Shown here piece by piece: positions 20,131-30,849 of a DNA stretch of 64,000 bases (positions are counted from its first letter, which is position 1; the number at the start of each line of letters is the position of its first letter). Made by a program: the position numbers and the translations under genes. Location: the NCBI GenBank assembly GCA_963978545.1, contig OZ021727.1, forward strand, positions 20,615,943-20,679,942. Reading direction: 5' to 3'. A model generated the notes under the pieces. It was not told the DNA's origin. It worked only from the letters and a program-made list of their open reading frames with translations, and did not search any database. The stretch comes from Linyphia triangularis (taxonomy: Eukaryota; Arthropoda; Arachnida; Araneae; Linyphiidae).

Positions 20131-20620
20131 CTAAAATAACGTCCTTTTCACCGTTTGGTAATTTTGTGCCGTCTGGCATGATTTTTCTGAGTGAGACTGT
20201 TCTACAGAAGAGTCACTGCTTTGGATCTTCGGCACCTGTTTCCACTCCTGCAGCTGTTCACATACAACAGTATCGCATTCTTCCGTCTCGTGAGATGAAA
20301 ATCGGTTGATAACCTTGTATCGCAACACTTTCTTCAATATCCTTGTCCTGTCTACGTAGTATCACTTTTTTGATAGAAAGGCCAATGTCCAGAATAGGAT
20401 ACATCGTGCTGTCTACAAATGCTGCTGAATAACGATAACTTGGCGTATATGTGTATTGCCGTTTGATGCTGCTTAATTCATACTGCATTAGCGAGAATAC
20501 TGGCTTGATATTGTACATATTTCTGTTATACTTGTTTTCTTGAATATCAGTGTTATTTTGTGTGCATAAAGTGTTCAAATCATTTGAAAAAGTTATGCAT
20601 TGTGTGACGAGTCATTAAAA
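20131..20620 (-). other. protein-like segment of unknown origin, possibly frameshifted
   Basis: Two minus-strand open frames overlap. One (20578-20258) includes QYTYTPSYRYSAAFVDSTMY and KKVILRRQDKD. The other (20337-20131) includes SSHETEECDTVVCEQLQEW and ends in a hydrophilic tail and TAG. Base composition is less AT-rich than the neighbourhood and the switch of protein-like character is at about 20310. It could be one exon or retrocopy broken by a frameshift. I do not recognise the family and see no clear splice sites, so it may be chance. Confidence 0.25.
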
Positions 20621-20639
20621 AGTCATATAAGTGGCAATA

Positions 20640-22800
20640 ATGGAAATTATTTATTTCGTTACTCGGGAGAGAGAAAAAAAGAGAGAGAAAGAAAGAGAGA
20701 TAGAGAGAGAGAGGTCCATAACTTAATCGACCTGGAGATGGCAATAGAATGAAAAGAATCATCTCATGGAAACTCTCGAAAACAAGCAATAATGCGCAGA
20801 TTTGTGCCTAGTTTGTGCCTAGTTCAGCAGAAATAAGAATACTAAAGGTGTGGGAAACTAAATCAGTATGACGCAATGATATGCATTATGTGAGTTCTCA
20901 ATATGCCGTTTAGCTGGGAAAGTGCTAGCATGGACTGTTGAAACGTAGGAACGAAAGTGATGATCTTTGAATGGATTAAAAATAGAACACGCGATATGAA
21001 AGTTAAAACTAAATTAAAAGGCAAAGCTAAAAGAGATTTTCAATTGCATACTTATTTAAAATTCTTTTTTATGAGTGATTTTGATTTACTGAGGGTATTT
21101 TTTCTTTGACTTCCTGGTTTTTTAAGTTCAACGATCAGTAAGTAATATAATTAGTGACCGTTGCCAATTGACAAATTTCTATCTTAAACACAACTGCCTT
21201 AAAATGAGCCGAATGATATGTAACTCCGAAGTCTTAAATCGTCCCATTGCTCAAACATCGACAATGACCTAGTGGTGACATTTTATACATGCAATAGTTA
21301 TTCAATGACAATTGCTTAAAAATCCACCCGGAAGGCATTGTCCCTTCACAAACGAAATGCTACCAGTATTCAATATCTTAATCAAATGATGTACATTATT
21401 CCTCTCGTAAAGTTCTTTAAAAAAAAAAAAAAAAAAAATCGTTTATATCCCCGATACAAATGGAAGTCATTGCTTTTTGGCTTTTCAATTTGTCACGTAC
21501 AGGATACAACATGCAGGACGCATGTTGCTATGATCTATAAATCTGTTGCTTCAGTATATCTTTGCATTAATTGTTGCACTATTAAAGCATTGTATTAGCT
21601 GTTATTCTGGCATACCATCAGACATCTATATTAGCATCAGACATCTAGACTAGTTCAATCTCAAAAATGAGAAAGAGTACATAAAGGTGAAGAAATAAAT
21701 GATTATTGGATCTATTTAATATCGTTGCAACTAATACCACTAATGTCAATTATCTTCTTACGATTCAAGTTTTTATTTTGTAGCTTTGTTGTTTTCCAAA
21801 AGCGTCTACCACAACTTGCCACACTTACCCTACGCCACTTACTTCCACCTTTGAATATGGAACGACATTTGCGCATCTCATCAAGTCAATTTCACCACAA
21901 TAATTCCGCATGAATAAACATTCGGTATTTTGATAAATCGTTGGGCGTCGACGCTTTACCCGATGGCTTCCCCACTCCACATGACATGGAATAAATGAAA
22001 AGGAACGCCGCTGTTGCGCAATTCGTTCGAAAAGAAGGATCTTGAAAATTCCTTCCTTGCCCAGTTTTTCCTCTCACCTTGGCTCTTCACCTACATACGC
22101 GTCTGCATGTTATGATTTGGAGATTCTTGCGTGACAATCTCAAAATCAAGATCAGTGCCGAGGAATTTTTTGGTAGAAGATTCTTTATTATTATTTTTTT
22201 TTCGAACTTTAATTGAATCTTGGAAGAGAACAATGCCTTATTAAGGTTTATGTATTGATTGCAGTGTTATTATAGCTGAACGGTTTAGAGTTGAGGTGAT
22301 AGTTATTGGTAATTGCAAACAGATATGGAGCTATGGCAAACTGAGATGAACATTCCAAGTCCACATTTTTGTTTTTTCGATCAAAAATCCTTGCTGCTTG
22401 ATGAGCTTTTGTCCCAACAATAATAAGACAAATGCTTTAATCTCATTATTCTTATTGATGTGTTTATGTTACTTTTTTTCTAGGATTCGAAATTATCAAA
22501 TCAAGCGACTTAGTCTGATTTGCAATTTGCAACTTATTTGAACCCACTCCCCCTTTTTATTTATATTTTGTAATTTATTTATTTTTCTTTCTCACAGTAT
22601 GTATTATTGTAAAATCTGATTATTTTTTTTTTTTTTCATTTTTTTTTTTCTTTTTTCTTTTCCATTTTATCAATGCTTACAGGGGACAGATTTAGCGTGT
22701 GCCACAAATCAGGAAAATAAAAAAAAAATACTCTAAATTAAAGTTAGTTAATCACTCAAATGCTATTTTATAACTACAAATATATTTGTCCTCTCTTCTC
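20640..22800. other. unassigned sequence with simple repeats
   Basis: It contains a GA-rich tract at 20668-20712, an A-tract at 21420-21438 and T-rich tracts at 22190 and 22623-22660. Several frames of 60-90 codons show no motif. Confidence 0.35.
20668..20712 (+). repeat. GA-rich simple repeat
   Basis: An imperfect (GA)n / GAAA tract about 45 bp long. Confidence 0.85.
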
Positions 22801-22807
22801 TTGCTGG

Positions 22808-23245
22808 AAAATCTGTTATTAAGAATAAGTCCTAGTAAAGATTATTCCCTATACTCGCTATGTTACAATCTTCTAGCCCAGTGCATTTAGAAACTACTTT
22901 CTATAAAACCTTGAATGTTGGTGACTAGGTACGAAAAAGATTACTTAATGAAATGACATGAACCAAAATACTCGAAAATAGCGTCTAATACATTTTTATT
23001 TTATATTTGAAAACCTTACGTCAATGCATATGCATCAGTGGCTCCACCTGTTTTTTACTTTTGCTATTTCAATTTTCATTTATAATAGATAAACATTAAA
23101 TGGTAACAATTTATGTCATTTCATTTAGGAATCGTTTTCTAACCTACCCACCAAATTTCAAGGTTTTCTGCAAAATGGTTTTCTGGGGCTAGAAATTGTA
23201 ACATAGCGAGTGCAGGGAATGATATTTACTATTAGGATTTCCTCT
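22808..23245. mobile_element. M1 palindromic MITE, copy d (uninterrupted)
   Basis: The most complete copy, about 435 bp. The left arm begins near TCCTAGTAAAGATTATTCCC and carries CTCGCTATGTTACAATCTTC. The right arm mirrors it with GAAATTGTAACATAGCGAG and CTATTAGGA. CAATGCATATGCATCAGTGG lies near the centre. It serves as the reference for the interrupted copies at 505, 1490, 13020 and 44225. No ORF. Confidence 0.8.
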
Positions 23246-23249
23246 TAAA

Positions 23250-23386
23250 TTGTAGTTATTAAAATTTAAGTTATTGAATTTATATTACAGAAATTATTAG
23301 TTAATAAGTAATAGCTGAGCTCATATGAAAATAGGATCAAAGTAGATGATATGTACATTAAGAAATAAGGTCAAGCCTCTATAATG

Positions 23387-23466
<80 letters not shown>

Positions 23467-23940
23467 AAGGATAAGGACCAACATTGATTTGCTTCACTTT
23501 AATTCCAAACCTTCGCTTCTATAAGCCGTTATCATTATCATAAGCGTGCAATTTCAACAATCATCATAATGGTAATGACAGTATATCAGGAATATAAATA
23601 TGGCTTTATAAATTTCCGACTTCGAAAACAGAATGGTAGCAAATATTTCAAAACCTGTTGAATATTATCACTTGTTGCAAAAATCAGATGACGGAATGAA
23701 CGGGAATCTATGAATTGGCGCCAGACATTAAAAAGTAATAGTTTCCCCGTGCATTTGAAAATGTTGACTACTGTTCAAGGTTCTTATGTTGTAATAGAAA
23801 CAAATAACATGCTGAATTTCAATTGAACGTGCAGTTAAAATGTGAAAGTTAAAAAATTGATGCATAATGAAATCCCACCAGTAACTTAATTACCAGATAT
23901 TTTCTTGTTCCAAATACCGTGTCCCACTCTGGTGTCCTGA
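23250..23940. other. unassigned sequence around an AT microsatellite
   Basis: Apart from the (AT)n tract no repeat or gene is recognised. Confidence 0.35.
23389..23462. repeat. (AT)n microsatellite
   Basis: About 37 uninterrupted AT dinucleotides. Confidence 0.98.
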
Positions 23941-23944
23941 ACCT

Positions 23945-24176
23945 AGGGTCGGCGTTACCAGACGTAGTATCTGTTTTTTTTTTTTTTTTTTTTACCACGC
24001 TTACATTTCGACATAGCGTATTTCTTGGTACTTTTTGAAGTACATGAAGTTTTTGTTTTTGAAGTACTATTGATATTTCAATAGGTAAAAATACTATGAG
24101 ATATGCCATGTCCAAAATGCGTGTTGACAAATTTTCCATCTAAGAATTTTAAATTCGAGGTCTGGTAACGCTGCTT
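23945..24176. mobile_element. small inverted-repeat element (~230 bp)
   Basis: GGTCGGCGTTACCAGACGTA at the left pairs with GAGGTCTGGTAACGCTGC at the right. The spacer contains a T-tract. TAGGG-like words flank both ends. The inverted repeat is only ~20 bp, so this is a candidate only. Confidence 0.45.
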
Positions 24177-24224
24177 AGGGTGTCCCGTCACTAAGTTCGT
24201 GATATCCTAGAAATTTATGTTTGC

Positions 24225-24540
24225 ATTTTTTAGGACTTTATTGAAGCATTTATCTGTGTTAACATAATTATAACAGGACGGACCACCTCAACATTTTTAT
24301 CGTAATGTAAGAGCATATCTTAATGAGAATCTTCCAAACAGATGGCTTGGACTAAGAGGTCCCATAGAATGCCTTTCCCTTTCCTCTGACCTGACGCCAC
24401 TGGATTTTTTCTTGTTGGAATACCTTCACGATGTCAACGCCAGAAAAATATACGATTCTGCAAGAATTACAAGCCGAAATCTAGTAAGAATGTGCCTCAA
24501 CGCCAAATGAAATGTTTGTTGAAGTTTGTAAATCAATTAC
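24225..24540 (+). pseudogene. transposase C-terminal relic (Tc1/mariner-type DDE)
   Basis: Plus-strand translation gives QDGPPQHFYRNVRAYL, then NRWLGLRGPIE and SDLTPLDFFLLEYL. These match in order the block QDGAPPH...RWIGRRGPIEW...SPDLTPLDFFLWGYLK, which I know from arthropod mariner-like transposases and which holds the last two catalytic acidic residues. The N-terminal DNA-binding half and the first aspartate region are absent, and the frame ends soon after. It is a dead fragment with no recognisable TIRs. Confidence 0.75.
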
Positions 24541-24599
24541 ACACCTTTTTCAAAAATTGTTTTTCTTTCTTTTGCAATGAAATTTTAAATAATGTGTGA

Positions 24600-25635
24600 A
24601 TAACAACTGAATTTATAATAATTCAAACTGCGTATACATTTTTTTAGGTACCATGTAGTTAAAATTTAATGATTTAGACATCCTCGTAATAACTATTTGT
24701 GCATTAAAATGATATAAAAAATTTAATTTCGTGGCTACGAAGCTAAAATTTTTCTTAAATAGAAGGTAATTCGCTCTTTACATGCGTTGTGTAGATATCG
24801 TATATCATACGAAATTTAATTAGCAGAGAAATAGAAAAGTTTATTACAAATAAAGCGTGTTAATGATTTTTTGTTTCGCATGAACCTATAAGTAGACACA
24901 AATCAGTTACGTTTTCATAACTTACCGAGTAGAAAAACTTTGAAAACTCTTCCTACCTTGAATCCAAACTTAAACCAGCAGTGAAAAATATACAGGGAGA
25001 AAAAAATAAAGAAAAGAAAGAAAAAAAAAAGAAGAAGAAGAGGAAGAAAAAAAAAATTATTTGTTTTCAACAATTTTTTTTTTAATTCAATTATTTAATT
25101 TTAAATGTAATTAAAATTCGAGTCTGTTTGACTTGAATTGCTAGAATAATTGAATAAAGAGAAACTGTAACTTTACTTTCTTATTTCATTTGGTTAGATT
25201 GTTTAGAGAACGCATACGGAACACCCAGTGTGTGGCCTGCAATTCGCTCTCTTGGTATTACCATGCACACAATAGTCTTATATTCCAATAAAACCTAACT
25301 CTGTTCTTTCTGCGATTAGTGTCTACATTCTGCTGTCATTAAAGTTCCTAGTGTTCCATTGATCGAAAGATGGTCCTCAAGCAGTATCAGTGTCTTTGGG
25401 GTGTAAGAAGAATGTGGTCATTTGTAATCATTGCCCTAAGGATGTTCGAGAAGTGAACCGTATCGCATAAAAGGGCGGAACCAGACAGTTGGATGATACC
25501 ACTGTCTCGTTTTTATAAAGTGAAGTTACAAAGTGGAATTTGTTCTTTAGCCATTTTATTATTTTATTAGAATTGAACATTTAGATAATCAGGTTGTAAA
25601 TCTGCATGTTTGCCAGTTACCATGGAATAATTCTT
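24600..25635. other. unassigned sequence with purine-rich tract
   Basis: A strongly purine-rich strand spans 24996-25060 (GAAAGAAAAA, GAAGAAGAAGAGGAAG). A GC-richer patch at 25200-25500 has no recognisable coding content. Confidence 0.35.
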
Positions 25636-25720
25636 ATTGATGATTTCAGATTATCTGGCGCCGTCAGCAACACTAGGACTATAATGCGCCGAAACATTCG
25701 TCATTAGACAAGCCAACATA

Positions 25721-27382
25721 CAGTGGGTAAAAAAAGTTTCCGTACGAAAGCCAAAGTTACAAATAAATTAGCATAATTTCTACTCTTTCACTTCATATCT
25801 TCAGTAACTATTGAAATATGTTTAATTTAGTTATTTAAAATAAGTTTATAATAAATGTCTGGTTTTACAAAACGCTGCAAGTATTTAAATTGAAATATTT
25901 AGGAGATGTTGCTAAGTGCCATGCCAAAAAAAGTTTCCGTACGTCCTATGAAAATTAATTCTGACGTCTTCCGCAATAGACTTGCAGTAAATTTTTAAAA
26001 CTGAAGTGTACGCAAGTGTCATGAAGACATGATAGCAGCAATTTTTTAATTTTAACTTGTAGCTGATTGTTTTAAAACGGAGTTCCTAAACCTATTCTTG
26101 AATTGGTGATTCAGCTATGAAATATTGGATTATCTATGAAAAAAATTGGCAAAATCTTTAAGATTTTAAAGTATATAGTACAATATATTATTGAAAGACT
26201 CCGTGAGCTTAAAACTTTTGAGGATAGAGTTTGATTCGGAAGATCTTCAAAGCTAAAACGCTTGCCTAAAAGAAATATACTATTGTAAGGATCAATATAA
26301 TCCGCGAGTAAGTGCACCTAATGTCGCACATGGCTTAAGAATTGATAAAAACATTGAAGACAATTCCCAAGTGACAATTTATGTGCACTGGTTAAGACAT
26401 TTTGCTTTGGAATTTCAAGATACACGTACCTAGACTTATTTCCTTCTACATAACGTAAATTGCCTACACCAGCAGCTCTCATACACCCCCACACCATAAC
26501 GCCTCCTCCACCGTGTTTGACAGTTCCACATAAATTATAAGTTAACATTTGTTGATTTAGTTTTTTCCTGATCATAACTCGATTATCTGACCCTTGGATA
26601 TTTAATTTTAATTCATCACTGAAAAATACTTTGTAAAATCGATGCGCTTTTTTCTGTTACAGGTACTTATATAACGCTTCTTACGGGCTGCGAGTCCATT
26701 CAGACCAACTTTTTTAACAACATTTTTCACCGTTTGAGATGTCACTTCAATGTTTTTGTCAATTTTTAAGCCATGTGCGACTTGAGGTGCACTTATTCGC
26801 GGATCATCTTGAACATTGCAATAGAATATTTCTTTTATGAAAGCATTTTAGCTTTGAAGATCTTCTGGATCGATCTCTATCCTCAAAAGTTTTAAGCTCA
26901 CGGTGTCTTTCAATAATATATTGTACTATATACTTCAATATCTTAAAGATTTTGCCAATTTTTTTCATAGATAATCCAACATTTCATAACTGAATCGCCA
27001 ATTCAAGAATAGGTTTAGGAACTCCGTTTTAAAACAATCAGCTACAAGTTAAAATTAAAAAATTGCTGCTATCATGTCTTCATGACACTTGCGTACACTT
27101 CAGTTTTAAAAATTTACTGCAAGTCTATTGCGGAAGACGTCAGAATTAATTTTCATAGGACGTACGGAAACTTTTTTGGCATGGCACTTAGCAAGATCTC
27201 CTAAATATTTCAATTTAAATACTTGTTGCGTTTTGTAAAACCAGACATTTATTATAAACTTATTTTAAATAACTAAATTAAACATATTTCAATAGTTACT
27301 GAAGATATGAAGAAAAAGAGTAGAAATTATGCTAATTTATTTGTAACTTTGGCTTTCGTACGGAAACTTTTTTTACCCACTG
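25721..27382. mobile_element. inverted-duplicated Tc1-like element (1662 bp)
   Basis: Ends are CAGTGGGTAAAAAAAGTTTC and its complement, flanked by TA, typical of Tc1/mariner. Instead of short TIRs the element has arms of ~640 bp (25721-26359 and 26745-27382). They are near-identical inverted copies spanning the 5' flank plus the N-terminal half of the transposase gene. A unique centre of ~385 bp (26360-26744) carries the middle of the gene. The C-terminal part with the later catalytic residues is missing and seems replaced by the second copy of the N-terminal half. Such a structure could arise by aberrant gap repair after excision. It is non-autonomous. Confidence 0.9.
26318..27025 (-). pseudogene. 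broken Tc1-like transposase gene
   Basis: Reading from ~27025 down: a helix-turn-helix-like part (KPILELAIQL, then NVGLSMKKIGKIFKI), a linker with DRDRSRRSSK, then DPRISAPQVAHGLK and LNGLAARKKR. The first catalytic region is next, decayed near FFSVMN, followed by GSDNRVMIRKK and VKHGGGGVMVWGCM, then AGVGNLRYVEGN. The QQDNDPKH-type second aspartate block and the SPDLNPIE block are absent, because the sequence runs into the opposite arm at about 26359. Stops and frame changes also interrupt it. The N-terminal half is present a second time on the plus strand in the left arm. Confidence 0.85.
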
Positions 27383-27479
27383 TACATTTACAAACACCCA
27401 TGCCTAACACGAGACTCGAACCCGCAACCTCGCGTTCTAGAAGCTAGCACGCTAACCACTATACCTTGGTTGGCAGAAC

Positions 27480-28330
27480 TTAAGTTTAATAACAGAACAT
27501 ACTTTGGCTGTCTGTGTGGATGACCATCAATATGCGGAATAAGCTATCTAACTGAATCGATTATTGCGAAAAGGGCACGAATTTGAAAGACAAGGACTTG
27601 ACAAAAATGCATACTTTGATGACCGCTACAAAACAAAACACGACTCTCTGAACTGAGTACTTTTATTCAGCAATAGAACTAGTATTTAAAAAAATGACAA
27701 ATGTTTTTGACGTATAAATTTGGCCTTGCACTTTTCAGAGTTTAGCCTTTTCAGAAGTTAGAAAACAATTCAGATAGTAGTATCTTTCTTCTAGAAAAAG
27801 TTTGTAAGAAAATATAGTATTTAGAGAAATTTAATTTGGGATTTTTGCAGACTCCATAAGATAAATATTCGGATCCAAGGCAAAATTAAGAAACTACCTT
27901 TTTAAATATAAATTCCACTATTCTGTACTGATTAGTGGACATTCTTTATAACGCATCTAGTTTGAACCCATCAGTTCTTATTCCCCCAATCCATACATAT
28001 TTTTATATCATCCTTTAACCACTGTAGTTGGATGGTTTGATATTTCTGATGCAAGAGCAACATGTCGTCCACACTGCGTTAAACGAATTCGTGAATATCA
28101 GTTTAAATTTTAAGAAAACATAGCATCGGAAAAATTAATATAAAAGCCAAAAATGAAATATTTTAGGAGGTGGAAGCATTCCAGAAAAAATTACTTCTGA
28201 TTTGTCAGACCGCATACAGCAGTTAAAGGGTGTGTTTCCTGATGAACTAACAACACATAACCATTTTCCGGCATCATTAAAGTTTTCTTACCATAAAGTT
28301 ACCATAAAGGACGTCTGAAGGTCATTTCAC
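27480..28330. other. unassigned sequence
   Basis: AT-rich, no recognised repeat or gene. Confidence 0.35.
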
Positions 28331-28332
28331 TC

Positions 28333-28803
28333 TTGAATATATTCCTCGGACAACTGTTTCGCCATAAAAATCCCCTTTATAGCCAACCCACCATCTTCTT
28401 TCACTCGGCTCAACATTCTACGTCAACAAACCAGCCAAAACACTCACTTCCTGTGTTCCCAAGGGTTAATATACCTCTCAATCCGAATTTACCCAATCCC
28501 CCGGAACAAACACCGCAAAGAGGACCAAAAATAAAACAAGAGTCCACCTGTTACAGGGAGGGGAGCACCCGATCCATCGCCCCCCACGCCCGAATGCTTG
28601 TTGTCAGATCCTTTACTCAAAAAAGGAGCCCCGCCCAACTCCTTTTTACACCTTGCAACTTCCTCCTTTGGTACGTGCGTTTCTTTTCCACCTGTGGAGG
28701 CATGTATGTTAGCTTCAGGACATTGAAGTTTAGGTGGTGGCATTGCGCAACGAGATCTGAAATGTTGTTCAACGATGTTTGGGAGGGAAAGTCGGAAACC
28801 TAA
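28333..28803. other. GC-richer island with long open frames on both strands
   Basis: A 156-codon plus-strand frame (28333-28803) and an 84-codon minus-strand frame (28743-28489) overlap. The stretch is clearly richer in C and G than its surroundings. The plus frame is P-, S- and R-rich in its middle and ends in a C- and W-containing segment without known motif. On the minus strand a TATAAAG-type word near 28373 and a GC-rich body could suit a promoter and exon. I cannot choose between chance, an exon and transposon-derived sequence. Confidence 0.25.
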
Positions 28804-28804
28804 G

Positions 28805-29090
28805 CTTCATTCTATTTTTCTTGTATTTTTTTTTGGGGGGGCTTTAATACCTGTCAGAATATTGCTTTAAAACGTATGAATTTTTATGACAGGTATAACA
28901 ATTGTAACATTGGTTCATTAGTAAAATTTAAAAATAAAATAAATAGTTATTATTATTATTATTATTATTATGACGCTTTAAAAAAAAAAAAAAAAAATTT
29001 TTTTTCTTTCTTATAATAACGTGCAACACATTAACTTATTTTTTAATTAGAAATGGTGGCTATTATGCAACAAGTTACGAAAGTAAAGCT
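28805..29090. other. AT-rich spacer with (TTA)n
   Basis: A (TTA)n microsatellite lies at about 28946-28971, followed by A- and T-tracts. Confidence 0.6.
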
Positions 29091-29095
29091 TGGCG

Positions 29096-29255
29096 TGAAC
29101 TATCGCTAAGCAGAGCAGAGCAGATCAGAGCGGAGTGGATTAGAGCCAATTAAATGTCTACTATAGCTCGAGGCTCGTGCTATAGTAGACATTTAATTGG
29201 CTTTAATCCACTCCGCTCTGATCTGATCTGCTTAGCGATAGTGGACGCCAAGCTT
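29096..29255. mobile_element. AAGCTTGGCG palindromic MITE, copy 2 (160 bp)
   Basis: Same termini as 11655-11837 (AAGCTTGGCG, CTATCGCTAAGCAGAGCAGA, GCGGAGTGGATTAGAGCCAA) with arms of ~75 bp that pair almost perfectly. The centre, GTCTACTATAGCTCGAGGCT, differs from copy 1. Shifting the boundary by one base gives TAA on both sides. The 61-codon frame at 29154-29339 is a translation of one arm. Confidence 0.85.
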
Positions 29256-29397
29256 AATACTTTTTCAAATGAGGCAAAATGTATGAAAATGTTTTTCATA
29301 ACAACGTGCAAAAAATTAAGTTTTTTTCAATCATTTTGAATCAAAAATCGTGGTGGAAGTTGCACTTTATCGCGAGGAAAGTAACTGTCTCGCCCTA

Positions 29398-30518
29398 TAC
29401 TAAACTTCAACTTAACTAGACATCACTTAGACGGTAGATCCTCACAGTGCTCATAGGTATTTAATCCATTTTGGAGGAGTGAAGACATAATTCTCGCCAA
29501 ACCTTAGAGCCTTTTGTTCTCTACAGGGTTGTGGTTTGGCGAACATTATGCTTTCACGCAGCCAAAATGGATTAAATATCTATGAGCACTGTGACGATCT
29601 ATCGTCTAAGTCAGCGTTCGCCACTAACTTTTAGAGACGGGCCGCGTGACTTATATTGGAACTTTCAGCGGGCCGTAGATTTATACCAAATACGCCAATA
29701 AATATATTGCTTTACTACCTATTTTTAATGTTAGAAATGTGATAATTACTGAAGATTCAACAATATAAAAAAAATTTGAAAACTGAAACAATAATTTAAC
29801 TTTTTTTATTGATATTTGATTCTTGTTTCAAATAATTAAAAAAAAAAAATCTTTACATCGTAAATCAAAGTCATAAAAGAAGTTAATCTTTTGTGACTTG
29901 ACATAAACTCATAATCAATAAAGATATTTAAACCATACCTCCTAAATCTTCCATTTTAGTCCGCCATGTCGATTGCGAGACGATGACGGCTGGTCCGCTT
30001 TTCACTATCTACTTTGCGTTTAAAACTAGTCTTCGACGCCATTATTGCACTGGAGTGAGAGATCACGATGTTCTTTTCACGTCAAAACAAATGCATTAAA
30101 ACACCCAACTCCTGCCCATCACATTCAGAAAAGCAGAAATCGAATTGTGCCATTTATGAATCGCGGGGGTAGGATATCATAAGTACAAAACTAAGCAATG
30201 CCAAGAAATGTGTCATTGGTAATAATTCAAACTATTGCTTTTTTTTTCTCTCATTGGCAGTCTCAGAATATAAAAAAAAAAGGGGGGGGGGGATTTTTCA
30301 GACTTACTGACGCTGGCCACTTAATGGAAAACGCGGTTTTTGGTAATAAACACATACTATTGGTAGACAAATTAAAATTATTTCCGCAAAATTCGATTTT
30401 TGCTCTTCTGTACTGCCGGCGGGCCGGAGAAAAAGCTGTCGCGGGCCGGATCTGGCCCCCGGGCCGCCTAGTGGCTGACGCTGGTCTAAGTGATGTCTAG
30501 TTAAGTTGAAGTTTAGTA
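29398..30518. mobile_element. TACTAAAC palindromic MITE (family N), copy 1, split by hAT
   Basis: Termini are TACTAAACTTCAACTTAACT and the complement, flanked by TA (29396-29397 and 30519-30520). Without the inserted hAT element and its duplicated 8 bp the MITE is 241 bp, matching the 239-bp intact copy at 57562-57800. Internal inverted blocks include CATTTAATCCATTTTGG-type words and GGCGAACATTATGCTTTCAC. TA target plus palindromic structure suggests a mariner-derived MITE. Confidence 0.9.
29612..30483. mobile_element. non-autonomous hAT element, family H, copy 1 (872 bp)
   Basis: TIRs are CAGCGTTCGCCAC and GTGGCTGACGCTG. The perfect 8-bp target duplication GTCTAAGT occupies 29604-29611 and 30484-30491. 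The subterminal regions contain repeated GGGCCG/GGGCCGG words, a feature of many hAT elements. The same termini occur at 33123-33868. No transposase coding remains that I can read. It interrupts MITE N copy 1, so it is younger than that insertion. Confidence 0.93.
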
Positions 30519-30611
30519 TAGTGTGAAAAGGTTCTTTCTTGTACGCCACGTGCTCAGACTTGGCATTGAATGACATATTTTCAAAAAAATCCATTGACTG
30601 GAGTTAACATT

Positions 30612-30846
30612 AATAAATACTATATGTATAAGACATTTTTTGCACGTGATTATAAAAAATATTGTACGTAATACTTAGAAAAATACTTTTTTAAACTCGG
30701 TAAATTATTTAACTCGTGCTATCGTTTAAAATAAACGTTTTACCTTGCTTGAAAAAGTATTATTTTGCCTACTAGTTGCATAAATAACTATTTCTCATGA
30801 GATGCATACAATATTTTTTTGTAATCACGTGCTAATATATCTATAT
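30612..30846. mobile_element. imperfect palindromic element (~235 bp)
   Basis: GCACGTGATTATAAAAAATA at the left pairs with TATTTTTTTGTAATCACGTG at the right. AAAAATACTTTTT and AAAAAGTATTATT pair further in. No ORF, no clear target duplication, single copy in the window. Confidence 0.5.
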
Positions 30847-30849
30847 ATA

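Larger units (their letters stand above)
25643..27474 (-). mobile_element. tRNA-derived SINE, family A, copy 8, split by a Tc1 element
   Basis: The two pieces (25643-25718 and 27385-27474) join exactly into one SINE. The left piece ends AGACAAGCCAACA, the right piece begins CATTTACAAACACCC, and intact copies read continuously through ACATACATTT. The TA in that word is duplicated around the insert at 25719-25720 and 27383-27384. The SINE lacks the last bases of its tail side. Confidence 0.93.

Noticed and set aside
23389..23462. Possible origin or matrix-attachment function of the (AT)n tract
   Set aside because: Nothing beyond the simple repeat supports a function.
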